Positions 54,119-62,603 of a stretch of DNA of 64,000 nt are shown here, piece by piece. The translations under genes were made by a program, and so were the position numbers. Below the pieces are notes generated by a model. That model had not been told where the DNA came from. It saw nothing but the letters and a program-made list of their open reading frames with translations, and searched no databases. The stretch is from CAVPWP01 sp963709395 (GTDB lineage: Bacteria > Pseudomonadota > Alphaproteobacteria > Rhodobacterales > Rhodobacteraceae). How positions within the stretch are numbered: position 1 is the stretch's first letter; each line of letters starts with the position of its first letter. The stretch is taken from assembly GCA_963709395.1 (NCBI GenBank), contig CAVPWP010000020.1, forward strand, positions 186,001 through 250,000, in the 5' to 3' direction.

Positions 54119-54472
54119 CTAACGGCGCTCCTGCGCTTCCATGAGGGCGCGGAGCAGTTTCTCTTCCGAGATGTCGTCGTCGACCGGACGATCCGCCTCG
54201 GCGCCCATCAGCAGCGCCATCGCGTCTTCCTCGGGCTCGTCGACCTCGATCTGGGTCTGATGGCTTTCGATCATGCGTTCACGCAGATCGTCGGCGCTTT
54301 GGGTTTCGTCGGCGATCTCGCGAAGGCTCACGACCGGGTTCTTGTCGTTGTCGCGGTCCACGGTGACCGGAGAGCCTGCCGCGATTTCACGTGCGCGGTG
54401 CGCTGCCAGCATCACGAGCTCGAACCGGTTCGGGACCTTGTCAACGCAATCTTCGACCGTCACGCGGGCCAT
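54119..54472 (-). CDS. rpoZ: RNA polymerase subunit omega
   Basis: A 117-residue omega subunit, which helps assemble RNA polymerase and mediates ppGpp effects in E. coli. The start is ATG 54472 (MARVTVEDCVDKVPNRFELV); the conserved core runs to about residue 60 (AAHRAREIAAG and VSLREIAD), followed by an acidic tail of about 55 residues. It is upstream of rsh, 32 bp apart. A good promoter is at 54513-54541. Confidence 0.96.
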   Translation of the reverse strand: MARVTVEDCVDKVPNRFELVMLAAHRAREIAAGSPVTVDRDNDKNPVVSLREIADETQSADDLRERMIESHQTQIEVDEPEEDAMALLMGAEADRPVDDDISEEKLLRALMEAQERR

Positions 54473-54512
54473 GGGACACTCCATCGTCGGGGCGGGGACA
54501 AAACGAAACACG

Positions 54513-54541
54513 CATTTAGACTCGCATCCTTCGATTTGCAA
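54513..54541 (-). promoter_or_regulatory. Candidate promoter of rpoZ
   Basis: On the minus strand TTGCAA (54541-54536) is 17 bases from TAAATG (54518-54513). The transcript would start about 35 nt before the rpoZ ATG. It is one of two divergent promoters in the 321-bp gap 54473-54793. Confidence 0.55.
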
Positions 54542-54681
54542 GGCGATTCCTCGTCGGCGCCGTGGGCGGGCCCCGGTCCATGACTGCTCCGCCGGCGCCA
54601 GCGACAAAGACAGGCCGGGAAAAATGTCATGGATTCGTGGCATATTGAAACGCCCGTTGGCATCCTGACCATTTTTCGGGG

Positions 54682-54709
54682 TTGCGTGCATCCCCCCAAA
54701 CTCTATTTT
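54682..54709 (+). promoter_or_regulatory. Candidate promoter of the NYN-domain gene
   Basis: TTGCGT (54682-54687) is followed after 16 bases by TATTTT (54704-54709). The leader would be about 78 nt. Confidence 0.4.
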
Positions 54710-54793
54710 TCCCAAGGTTCAAAGGTCGGCAGGGTGCTTCACTCACACCCGACAGGAGTCGGCCCTGAACCATTGTTCGGAAGGAAAACATAG

Positions 54794-55366
54794 ATGTTCT
54801 ATCGGGACGAACGGCTTGCGCTGTTCATCGATGGCTCGAATCTTTACGCAGCGGCGCGCGCCTTGGGGTTCGACATCGACTACAAACTCCTGCGACAGGA
54901 GTTCATGCGGCGGGGAAAGCTCCTACGAGCCTTCTACTATACGGCCCTCTTGGAGAATGACGAATATTCCCCGATCCGGCCGCTGGTGGATTGGCTCAAT
55001 TACAACGGCTTCACCATGGTGACCAAGCCCGCCAAGGAATTCACCGACAGCATGGGGCGGCGGAAGGTGAAGGGAAACATGGACATCGAGCTGACCGTCG
55101 ATGCCATGGAGCTTGCACCGCGGGTCGATCATATCGTGCTCTTCTCGGGCGACGGCGATTTCAGACCGCTGGTGGCCAGCCTTCAGCGTCAGGGCGTGCG
55201 CGTGTCGGTGGTCTCGACCATCCGCAGCCAGCCGCCGATGATCGCCGACGACCTTCGCCGTCAGGCCGATAATTTCATCGAGCTCGACGAGTTGAAGGAA
55301 GTGATCGGCCGTCCTCCGCGCGAGGATCGCGACAGCGATCGGCTGGAGAACCGCGTCGCGGAGTGA
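54794..55366 (+). CDS. NYN-domain protein (LabA/DUF88 family)
   Basis: A 190-residue protein with a PIN-like NYN nuclease fold: LALFIDGSNLYAAARALG at 8-25 with Asp13, MDIELTVDAMELA at about 97-109 and LFSGDGDFRPLVASLQRQG at about 116-134 with its conserved Asp residues. All acidic residues expected for a metal-dependent nuclease are present. The LabA branch includes cyanobacterial proteins linked to clock output, but most members have no known target. The short charged C-terminus is not conserved. Confidence 0.9.
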   Translation: MFYRDERLALFIDGSNLYAAARALGFDIDYKLLRQEFMRRGKLLRAFYYTALLENDEYSPIRPLVDWLNYNGFTMVTKPAKEFTDSMGRRKVKGNMDIELTVDAMELAPRVDHIVLFSGDGDFRPLVASLQRQGVRVSVVSTIRSQPPMIADDLRRQADNFIELDELKEVIGRPPREDRDSDRLENRVAE

Positions 55367-55574
55367 CCGGTTGGCGCGGCCTTGGCAGGAGGCCGCGTTC
55401 ACCTGATCACGCATCCCGTCGGTCGGGCGATTTCGGCCCAGATCGTTCGCGTCGTGTCGTTGCCTCCTTACCGACCCGTAAATGGTTCCAGCGTGGGTCG
55501 GTCAAGTCGCGGTTGCGCCTTTCCCCAGCGCCTCTATCTTGGGACCGCCTGCATGCGCACGCCGGAGACGCCCT

Positions 55575-56525
55575 GTGCCCAAACCGCCGCTGACCCTTTA
55601 CCTCGCCGCGCCGCGCGGATTCTGCGCGGGCGTCGACCGCGCCATCAAGATCGTCGAGATGGCGCTGCAGAAATGGGGCACGCCGGTCTATGTCCGGCAC
55701 GAGATCGTCCACAACAAGTATGTCGTCGATAGCTTGCGCGCCAAAGGCGCGGTTTTCGTCGAGGAGCTTGACGACTGCCCGCCCGACCGGCCCGTGATCT
55801 TTTCAGCGCATGGCGTGCCCAAGGCAGTCCCCGCCGAAGCAGAGCGGCGCAAGATGATCTTCGTCGATGCCACCTGCCCGCTGGTGTCCAAGGTCCATAT
55901 CGAAGCCGCGCGCCACCATGAGAACGGCCTCCAGATGATCATGATCGGCCATGAAGGCCATCCCGAGACGATCGGGACGATGGGCCAGCTTCCACCCGGC
56001 GAGGTCCTGCTCGTCGAGACGGTCGAAGACGTGGCCTCCGTTGCGGTGCGTGATCCCGCACGGCTGGCTTTCGTCACGCAGACGACCCTGTCGGTGGATG
56101 ACACCGCCGATATCGTCGCGGCGCTTCAGGCGCGGTTCCCTTCCATCGTGGGGCCGCACAAGGAAGACATCTGCTATGCCACCACGAACCGGCAGGAAGC
56201 GGTCAAGGCCATGGCGCCGAAGGCCGATGCGATGCTGGTGGTGGGTGCGCCCAACTCGTCGAACTCGAAGCGGTTGGTCGAGGTCGGCGCGCGGGCAGGC
56301 TGCTCCTATGCCCAGCTTGTCCAGCGCGCGACCGACATCGACTGGCGTGCGCTCGAGGGCATTCGCAGCGTCGGCGTCACCGCCGGCGCCTCCGCCCCCG
56401 AGGACCTGGTGGACGAGGTGATCGACGCCTTCCGCGACCGCTACGATGTGACCGTCGAACTGGTCGAGACGGCGGTCGAGAACGTCGAGTTCAAGGTTCC
56501 CCGCGTCCTGCGCGAGCCGGCATGA
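55575..56525 (+). CDS. ispH: 4-hydroxy-3-methylbut-2-enyl diphosphate reductase
   Basis: The last enzyme of the MEP isoprenoid pathway, a [4Fe-4S] protein. The start is GTG 55575 with GGAGACG upstream, giving 316 residues. Three cysteines are in place: Cys17 (RGFCAGVDRA), one in DATCPLVSK at about 99-107 and one in AGCSYAQ at about 232-238. The SSNSKRL motif near the last one is also present. The stop overlaps the next gene by four bases. Confidence 0.97.
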   Translation: MPKPPLTLYLAAPRGFCAGVDRAIKIVEMALQKWGTPVYVRHEIVHNKYVVDSLRAKGAVFVEELDDCPPDRPVIFSAHGVPKAVPAEAERRKMIFVDATCPLVSKVHIEAARHHENGLQMIMIGHEGHPETIGTMGQLPPGEVLLVETVEDVASVAVRDPARLAFVTQTTLSVDDTADIVAALQARFPSIVGPHKEDICYATTNRQEAVKAMAPKADAMLVVGAPNSSNSKRLVEVGARAGCSYAQLVQRATDIDWRALEGIRSVGVTAGASAPEDLVDEVIDAFRDRYDVTVELVETAVENVEFKVPRVLREPA

Positions 56526-56971
56526 CGCCCATCCCCCGCGCAGCACTTCTTCTGGGCCTCGCCGGCCTCATCCCTTTCCTTTGGGGGGTCCTGACACTCG
56601 TGTCGGATGGCCTCACCGCCTTCGGTCTGCAAACCTTCGGCCCACGCTTCGTAGGGCCGTTCGTGATGCTGTCCTACGGCACGATCATACTTGCCTTCAT
56701 GTCCGGGGTCCTCTGGGGCTTCGCCACGAAGGCCGAAGGCCAGGTCGCGGCGACGGGCTACGCCCTGTCAGTCCTGCCAGCACTCTGGGCCTTCTTCTTC
56801 GTGGGCGGCGGGCCGGTATCGGCCGCGATCTACCTGATCGTGGGGTTCATCGGGCTTCTGGGGCTCGACTGGCTGTTCTGGACGCAGGGGCTTGCGCCGC
56901 GCTGGTGGATGACCCTTCGGGTGATGCTGACCGTGGTGGTCGTGGCCTGCCTTTCAATGGTGGTGATCTGA
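56522..56971 (+). CDS. DUF3429 membrane protein
   Basis: A 149-residue protein with five hydrophobic segments and the DUF3429 features (PRAALLLGLAGLIPFLWG at the start; YGTIILAFMSGVLWGFA at about 52-68). Function is unknown. It overlaps ispH by four bases and the gst gene by one base (TGATG). Confidence 0.88.
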   Translation: MTPIPRAALLLGLAGLIPFLWGVLTLVSDGLTAFGLQTFGPRFVGPFVMLSYGTIILAFMSGVLWGFATKAEGQVAATGYALSVLPALWAFFFVGGGPVSAAIYLIVGFIGLLGLDWLFWTQGLAPRWWMTLRVMLTVVVVACLSMVVI

Positions 56972-57588
56972 TGCTGACGCTCTATTCGATGCCCTCGTCG
57001 GGCAACAGCTACAAGGCGCGGCTGATGCTGGCGCTGCTGGGCCTGCCCTACCGTCATGTGGGGATGGAATACCTGACGCCGGAACTCGATGCCGCCCATG
57101 CCGAAGGCACCCTGCCCTTCGCGAAGCTGCCCGTGCTCGAGCTTGAAGACGGCACGCGCCTGCCGGAGTCGAACGCGATCCTCTGTTACCTGGCGGACGG
57201 CACAGACTGGATGCCTGCCAACCGGCTGGCGCGGGCAGAAGTCCTGGCCTGGATGTTCTGGGAGCAGAACCAGCACGAAGGCGTCATCGCCGTGCGTGCC
57301 GCTCTTCTGACCTATCCGCACCGCGCGCACCTGGCGACGCCCGAGCGGCTGGCCGAGCTTCTTGAGCGCGGCCATGCGCTTCTGGCGATGATGGAGGCGC
57401 GGCTTTCCGGGAACGACTGGCTGGTCGGAGAGGGACCGACCGTCGCCGACCTCTGCCTGTACGCCTATACCCACACGGCCGAGGAAAAAGGCGGCTTCGA
57501 TCTTGTGCCGTTCCCCGGCGTTCGGGCTTGGCTGGACCGTGTGGCGGCGCTTCCGCGATACGTCGGGCTGACCGATATCCCCGCGTGA
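56971..57588 (+). CDS. Glutathione S-transferase family protein
   Basis: A 205-residue GST with the thioredoxin-like N-domain (SMPSSGNSYKARLMLALLG at 6-24, with Ser in the usual active-site area; LPESNAILCYLADG at about 66-79) and helical C-domain. It is in the group of bacterial GSTs with unknown substrate. The stop overlaps the rnhA GTG. Confidence 0.92.
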   Translation: MLTLYSMPSSGNSYKARLMLALLGLPYRHVGMEYLTPELDAAHAEGTLPFAKLPVLELEDGTRLPESNAILCYLADGTDWMPANRLARAEVLAWMFWEQNQHEGVIAVRAALLTYPHRAHLATPERLAELLERGHALLAMMEARLSGNDWLVGEGPTVADLCLYAYTHTAEEKGGFDLVPFPGVRAWLDRVAALPRYVGLTDIPA

Positions 57589-58058
57589 CCGAGCTTTTCG
57601 CCTATACCGACGGAGCCTGCTCGGGGAATCCGGGACCTGGCGGCTGGGGCGCGCTTCTGGTCGCAAGGGACGGCGAGCGGGTGGTGAAAGAGCGCGAGTT
57701 GAACGGCGGCGAAGGCCTTACGACGAACAACCGCATGGAGCTTCTGGCGGCGATCAACGCGCTCGAGGCGCTGGACCGGCCCGCGAAGATCACGGTCGTG
57801 ACCGACAGCGTCTACGTCAAGAACGGCGTGACCGACTGGATCGCCGGCTGGAAGCGAAACGGCTGGAAGACCGCCGCGAAGAAGCCGGTGAAGAACGAAG
57901 ACCTGTGGCAGCGTCTCGACGAGGCGCGCGCGCGTCACGACGTGCGCTGGGAATGGATCAAGGGCCATGCCGGCCACCCCGAGAACGAACGCGCCGACGA
58001 ACTGGCGCGCGCGGGGATGGCGCCGTTCAAGCCGGACAAGGTCAGGCAGGGACGGTGA
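57585..58058 (+). CDS. rnhA: Ribonuclease HI
   Basis: Cuts RNA in RNA-DNA hybrids. The start is GTG 57585, overlapping the gst stop by four bases, giving 157 residues. The catalytic residues are Asp8 (YTDGACSGNPGPGGWG), the Glu in NNRMELLA, the Asp in VVTDSVYV and the Asp in NERADELA; the basic protrusion WKRNGWKTAAKKPVKN, which binds the hybrid, is also present. Confidence 0.97.
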   Translation: MTELFAYTDGACSGNPGPGGWGALLVARDGERVVKERELNGGEGLTTNNRMELLAAINALEALDRPAKITVVTDSVYVKNGVTDWIAGWKRNGWKTAAKKPVKNEDLWQRLDEARARHDVRWEWIKGHAGHPENERADELARAGMAPFKPDKVRQGR

Positions 58059-58170
58059 GAATGGCCGAGGTGATCGGGCCTTGGCAGGTTGCATTCAAAC
58101 CCCGGATGCAAGCCGGGAACGCGCGCCTTTCGAAGCAACCCCACCGAGGTCGCGGCCACGGCGCGTCAGG

Positions 58171-58494
58171 TCAGAATGTCATGCCGGCATGGATCAGGAT
58201 GCCGACGGCCATCACGAGATTGAGGATCATCGAGATCCCGTTCCCAAGCCAGATCGCCGGCTTTCTCTCGACCAGCCCATAGACGAACCAAAGCGCGGAC
58301 AGCAGCGCATAAAGCGACCATGTCGTCAGCGACTGGCCGGACGCGTGCTGCGGATGCGAGAAGTAGAGCTTGTAGATCTGTGGCATGGTCGCGAAGGGTC
58401 CGACCACTCCGACAAAGATCATCGCTGATTCGTAGCGGGCCACCCAGTTGCGAGCCGCGCCGACCTCCTGACTCGCTTTGTCCACCTCACCCAT
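58171..58494 (-). CDS. SemiSWEET-type PQ-loop sugar transporter
   Basis: A 107-residue protein with three membrane segments and the PQ motif (FATMPQIYKLYF at about 34-45), characteristic of bacterial SemiSWEET uniporters, which work as dimers. The NGISMILNLVMAV segment with its Asn residues fits the substrate-binding site. The N-terminal 20 residues are hydrophilic. Confidence 0.85.
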   Translation of the reverse strand: MGEVDKASQEVGAARNWVARYESAMIFVGVVGPFATMPQIYKLYFSHPQHASGQSLTTWSLYALLSALWFVYGLVERKPAIWLGNGISMILNLVMAVGILIHAGMTF

Positions 58495-58584
58495 CTCCGA
58501 TCAATTTCGCGCAGCGAAGGAACTACTCTGCCTTCGTGAGTGCTGTCCAATTGTTTCGGGCGGCACCGAAGCGGGCGGGGCCCG

Positions 58585-58821
58585 TCACTTCCGCCAGTGC
58601 GTCGGCACGATGACGAGGGCCCCGACCGAGGCGAGGATCGCGTTCCAGCCCGGCCGCGCAAAGCCGATCCCGAACATCAGCGTCACGAAGTAGAAGACGA
58701 AGGCCCCGCCGACGCAGATGATGATCGATTGAAGGATCCCGTTATGCGTGAACCCCGTCTTCTCGGCCAGGTAGCCGACGATCCCGGCGATGACGACGGT
58801 GCCGATCAGGCTGGGAAACAT
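58585..58821 (-). CDS. GlsB/YeaQ/YmgE-family small membrane protein
   Basis: A 78-residue protein with two to three hydrophobic segments. GlsB/YeaQ/YmgE members (transglycosylase-associated protein domain) have the same pattern with the GYLAEKTGFTHNGILQSIII block at about 16-35. They are often induced by stress; function is not established. It lies 3 bp from fmt. Confidence 0.82.
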   Translation of the reverse strand: MFPSLIGTVVIAGIVGYLAEKTGFTHNGILQSIIICVGGAFVFYFVTLMFGIGFARPGWNAILASVGALVIVPTHWRK

Positions 58822-58824
58822 GGT

Positions 58825-59733
58825 CTATCCTCCAAGAATGGTGCCGGCGGGCAGGGGCGTGCCGTTGAGGAAAGCATTCACGCCCTGCCTCTCGCGGCCT
58901 TCGATCTGCGCTTGCGTGATCTCGACGGCGTCGCGCCCGCAGGCCACGATGAACCCCTCGAGGACCTCGCCGGGTGCGCCATTTCCCTTGGCGGTCCGTG
59001 AGCCAAGCAGTTTCACCCGCTTGCCGTTCAGCACCGACCAGGCGCCGGGAAACGGGGACAGGCCGCGGATCTGGCGGTCGATCTCGTCTGCCGGCTTCGT
59101 CCAATCGACCGCCGCCTCGGCCTTGTCGATCTTGGCGGCATAGGTCACGCCGACCTCGGGCTGCACTTCGGGCACAAGCGTATCGAGCCGCGCAAGCGCA
59201 TCGACGATCAGCCGCGCGCCCATCTCCGCCAACCGGTCATGCAATTCGCCTGTCGTTTCGGTCTCACCGATCGGCGTGGCCTCGCGCAGAAGCACCGGAC
59301 CGGTATCGAGCCCCGCCTCCATCCGCATGATGCAGACCCCGGTGTCCGTATCGCCAGCCATGATCGCACGATGGATCGGCGCCGCCCCGCGCCAGCGCGG
59401 CAGAAGCGAGGCGTGGATGTTGAGGCAGCCAAGCCGGGGTGCATCAAGAACCGCTTGCGGCAGGATCAGACCATAGGCCACAACCACGCCCATATCGGCC
59501 CCGAGGGCCGCGAACTGGGCCTGCACGTCTTCGGACCTGAGGCTGTGCGGATGGCGCACTTCGATCCCCAGGGCCTCGGCATGGGCCTGAACCGGGCTCG
59601 GGCGGTCCTTCTTGCCCCGCCCCGCAGGACGCGGGGGCTGGGTATAGACGCAGACGATCTCGTGGCCCGCCGCGACCAGCGCCTCGAGGGCGGGGACCGA
59701 GAAGTGCGGCGTCCCAAGAAACGCGATCTTCAT
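58825..59733 (-). CDS. fmt: Methionyl-tRNA formyltransferase
   Basis: Formylates initiator Met-tRNA. The 302-residue protein has the catalytic set in LNIHASLLPRWRGAAPI at about 107-123 (Asn and His) and GDTDTGVCIM with Asp, and the C-terminal OB-like domain. The ATG overlaps the stop of the downstream-named def-like gene by four bases. It is the third gene of a def-def-fmt unit. Confidence 0.97.
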   Translation of the reverse strand: MKIAFLGTPHFSVPALEALVAAGHEIVCVYTQPPRPAGRGKKDRPSPVQAHAEALGIEVRHPHSLRSEDVQAQFAALGADMGVVVAYGLILPQAVLDAPRLGCLNIHASLLPRWRGAAPIHRAIMAGDTDTGVCIMRMEAGLDTGPVLLREATPIGETETTGELHDRLAEMGARLIVDALARLDTLVPEVQPEVGVTYAAKIDKAEAAVDWTKPADEIDRQIRGLSPFPGAWSVLNGKRVKLLGSRTAKGNGAPGEVLEGFIVACGRDAVEITQAQIEGRERQGVNAFLNGTPLPAGTILGG

Positions 59734-60227
59734 GCGCCCACCTTCCGGGCCTTGCGCAGCAGGATGTCGCGCCTGGTGCGGCTGAGCCGGTCGACGAAGA
59801 GCTTGCCGTCGAGATGGTCGATCTGGTGCTGGACGCTGGTCGACCAGAGGCCGTCGAAATCGCGGGTGACCTCGGCCCCTGTCTCGTCGAGAAAGCGCAC
59901 CGTCACCCGCGCCGGTCGGTGCAGGACCGCCGAAACGCCCGGGAGGTTGGGGCTGGCTTCCTCGTGCGGGCGCAGGTCCTCGGACGCCCCGACAATCACC
60001 GGATTGGCAAGCCGGACAGCCTGCCCGCGCACGTCGGACGCATCGACCACCGCAAGCCGCAGCATCACCCCGATCTGGGGCGCGGCCAGCCCCACGCCCG
60101 GCATCGCTTCCATCGTATCGACCATGTCGTCCCAGATCACTCGCACCTCATCGGTGATCGCGGGCACCTCGGCTGCCGCCGTCCGCAGCCGCGTGTCGGG
60201 CCAGGGAAGGCAGCGGCGGACCGTCAC
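59730..60227 (-). CDS. Peptide-deformylase-like protein with lost catalytic residues
   Basis: A 165-residue protein of the peptide deformylase fold. Motif 1 is intact (GVGLAAPQ at 44-51). Motif 2, EGCLS in active enzymes, is EASPN (90-94): the zinc-binding Cys is Ser92. Motif 3, HExDH, is HQIDH (134-138): the catalytic Glu is Gln135. It cannot hold zinc and catalyse in the normal way, so it is probably inactive or has another role. It lies between a normal def gene (four-base overlap at 60224-60227) and fmt (overlap at 59730-59733). Confidence 0.93.
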   Translation of the reverse strand: MTVRRCLPWPDTRLRTAAAEVPAITDEVRVIWDDMVDTMEAMPGVGLAAPQIGVMLRLAVVDASDVRGQAVRLANPVIVGASEDLRPHEEASPNLPGVSAVLHRPARVTVRFLDETGAEVTRDFDGLWSTSVQHQIDHLDGKLFVDRLSRTRRDILLRKARKVGA

Positions 60228-60745
60228 GCGCGCGCCCGGTCGCGCTTGAGCTTCACCATCTTGCGAGTGATCATCTGGCGCTTCAGAGGCTTGAGGTAGT
60301 CGATGAAGAGAATGCCGTTCAGGTGGTCGATCTCGTGCTGGACGCAGGTCGCCCAGAGGCGGTCGAACCGTTCGGAATGCTGCTTGCCGTCCAGCCCGAG
60401 CCAGGTGACTTCGACCTCGGCGGGGCGCTCGACCTCGGCATATTGCTCCGGGATCGACAGGCAGCCTTCCTCGTAGGTATTGCGCGCCTCAGACGACCAC
60501 GTCACCTCGGGGTTGAGAAGCACCATCGGGCGCGGCGGCGCGTCATCCTCCTTCACGCAATCCATCACCAGCATGCGCTTGAGCACGCCCACCTGGGGCG
60601 CGGCAAGGCCGATGCCGGGCGCGTCGTACATTGTCTGAAGCATGTCGTCAGCCAGCCGCCGCAGGTCGTCGGTGACGTCCGTGACGGGGTCGGCCGCTTT
60701 CTTCAGGCGCGGGTCGGGATGGATCAGGATCGGGCGCAGCGTCAT
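60224..60745 (-). CDS. def: Peptide deformylase
   Basis: Removes the formyl group from new proteins. The 173-residue protein has all three motifs: GIGLAAPQ at 44-51, EGCLS at 93-97 and HEIDH at 137-141. It is the first gene of the def-(def-like)-fmt unit and the active partner of the degenerate copy. Confidence 0.97.
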   Translation of the reverse strand: MTLRPILIHPDPRLKKAADPVTDVTDDLRRLADDMLQTMYDAPGIGLAAPQVGVLKRMLVMDCVKEDDAPPRPMVLLNPEVTWSSEARNTYEEGCLSIPEQYAEVERPAEVEVTWLGLDGKQHSERFDRLWATCVQHEIDHLNGILFIDYLKPLKRQMITRKMVKLKRDRARA

Positions 60746-60840
60746 GGCCCCGATTTAGGCGAGCGACCGGGCCTCTGCAATCGCCTTGCGCTTGGCCGCG
60801 CCGCCGGTAGGGTCCGCAAAACGGCAAGACAAGGACAGGC

Positions 60841-62018
60841 ATGGACTTCGAATTCGACACGGCGCCCTCGGGCAAGGGGCATTTCACCCAGAAGTGGGAC
60901 GACATGGCGCCGCTCCTGGGCGTCACCGCTGACGACGCGATTCCGATGTGGGTAGCCGACATGGATTTCCGCGCGGCCCCCTGCATCCGGGCCGCGCTTC
61001 AGGCCGATCTCGACCGTGGCTTCATGGGCTATTTCGCGCAGACCGAACGCGTGTCCGAGGCCGTCACGGCCTGGATGTCGGGCAAGCATCGCTGGGCCTT
61101 CGATGCCTCCGCCCTGCGCTATTCGCACGGTGTGGTGGCGGGTTTCGCAACGGCGGTCGATGCGTTCTCGGACCCGGGCGACAGCGTCGTCCTCTTCTCG
61201 CCGGTCTATCACTCCTTCTACGGCAAGCTGCGCGCGCTTGGCCGCAGCGTGCTTGAAAGTCCGCTGGTCCTGAAGGACGGACGGTTCGAGATGGACCTCG
61301 ACGATCTGGCGACGACGGCTGACGGGGCGCGAGCGGATCGTCGTCCTCTGCTCGCCGCACAATCCCGGCGGACGGATCTGGTCAGGCGACGAGATACGGG
61401 AGCTTGCGGCGTTCTGCGAGGCGCACGATCTCATCCTTCTGTCCGACGAGATCCACATGGACCTGACCTTCCCCGGGGTCGCGCACCTGCCGACGGCGGT
61501 CGCCGCCCCGTCTGCCCGGCCGCGTCTGGTGACGATCACCGTCGGCCTCCAAGGGCTTCAATATCGCAGGCGGCGAAACCGGCTGCATCGTGATCGAGGA
61601 CAATTCGCTGATGGCCAGGTTCGACGTGGCGCAGAAAAATCGCGGCGGAACGCCCAACCGGTTCGGAATGCTGATGCTGCGCGCGGCCTTCCTTGAGGGC
61701 GGGCCATGGAGCGAGGCGGTGCGGGCCTATCTTGCCGGAAACTTCAAGCTATGGCGCACCCGCATCGGCGCGCTTCCTGGAATCGAGGTGATGGACATGA
61801 CCGCCACCTACCTGTCCTGGGTCGATTTCCGGGGCACCGGGTGCACCATGTCCGAGATCGATCACCGCCTCGCCGTTGACGCCCGGATCGCCAAGAGTCC
61901 CGGTGCGGCCTTCGGCACTGGCGGGGAAGGCTGGAACCGGTTCAATCTCGCCATGCCGCGCCCACGCCTGGAAGAGGCGATCGGGCGGATCGAAGCGGCT
62001 TTCGCGGATCTTCAGTGA
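60841..62018 (+). pseudogene. MalY/PatB-type PLP-dependent aminotransferase, broken by two frameshifts
   Basis: The gene would encode a protein of about 391 residues that cleaves cystathionine or a related C-S compound. It is read in three consecutive frames: from 60841 to about 61324 (starts MDFEFDTAPSGKGHF, contains PMWVADMDF), then one base extra in the GGGG run at 61324-61327, then a middle segment with CSPHNPGGRIW and LSDEIHMDL, then a further extra base near 61544-61545, and the last part (IEDNSLMARF to the stop at 62018). The PLP-binding Lys lies directly after the second shift (ASKGFN). Both shifts are single-base gains, one in a G run, so sequencing error is a real possibility. Confidence 0.85.
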
Positions 62019-62025
62019 GACTGCG

Positions 62026-62379
62026 TCAGACGAGGCGCTCGATCAGGGCAACCGGGGCGTTCTCGTCCCGGTCGTAGTCAAGCGCGGGACGATCGACAGC
62101 CGCGGTCGACCGCTTGAACTCATAGACCATCTCGCCCGCCTCTTCGGAGCTTGCGACGATCAGGCACTGGGCCATATGGCGGGAGCCGTCGTAGAGATCG
62201 ACGAGACCGCGCAGATGCGGCGCATCCTCGGCATCAAGGGAAAAGCCCTTTTCCCAATGGCGCAGGATCGTGAAGGTCTGGTCGCCTACCCTGACACGCA
62301 GGCGGCTTTTGCGAAGGGCAGCGCGCTTGCGGGCCCGCTCAAGACCCTCGAGCACTTCTTTCGGCAGATACTCGGACAT
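62026..62379 (-). CDS. Conserved hypothetical protein
   Basis: A 117-residue soluble protein beginning MSEYLPKEVLEGLERARKRA. It has a basic N-terminal helix and a C-terminal acidic part with the motif LRGLVDLYDGSRHMAQCLIV at about 62-81, similar to proteins of Rhodobacteraceae with no known function. The start at ATG 62379 has GGGAG eight bases upstream; a GTG five codons upstream is less likely. It is convergent with the aminotransferase gene (7-bp gap). Confidence 0.78.
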   Translation of the reverse strand: MSEYLPKEVLEGLERARKRAALRKSRLRVRVGDQTFTILRHWEKGFSLDAEDAPHLRGLVDLYDGSRHMAQCLIVASSEEAGEMVYEFKRSTAAVDRPALDYDRDENAPVALIERLV

Positions 62380-62603
62380 TACAGACACTCCCACGGTAAC
62401 ATCATGATCATGAGGGAACTTTACGTTCCGTCAAGCATGGCGTGGAACCCGGGGATACGAGCGCACCGATTCCGCATTCCCCGCTGCATCGTCGCCACAA
62501 CCCGTCTTCGTGCGATTTTGCACCATGACTTGCGCCCTCATCGAGGTTTATGTGCGAATTCGGCGGCCCTACATCCCCATCAAGTGAAAAAGGAGAAAGC
62601 GAC

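Noticed and set aside
54473..54715. An N-terminal extension of rpoZ on the minus strand.
   Set aside because: It has no similarity to omega proteins, covers the good promoter at 54513-54541, and the ATG at 54472 matches the known start of omega.
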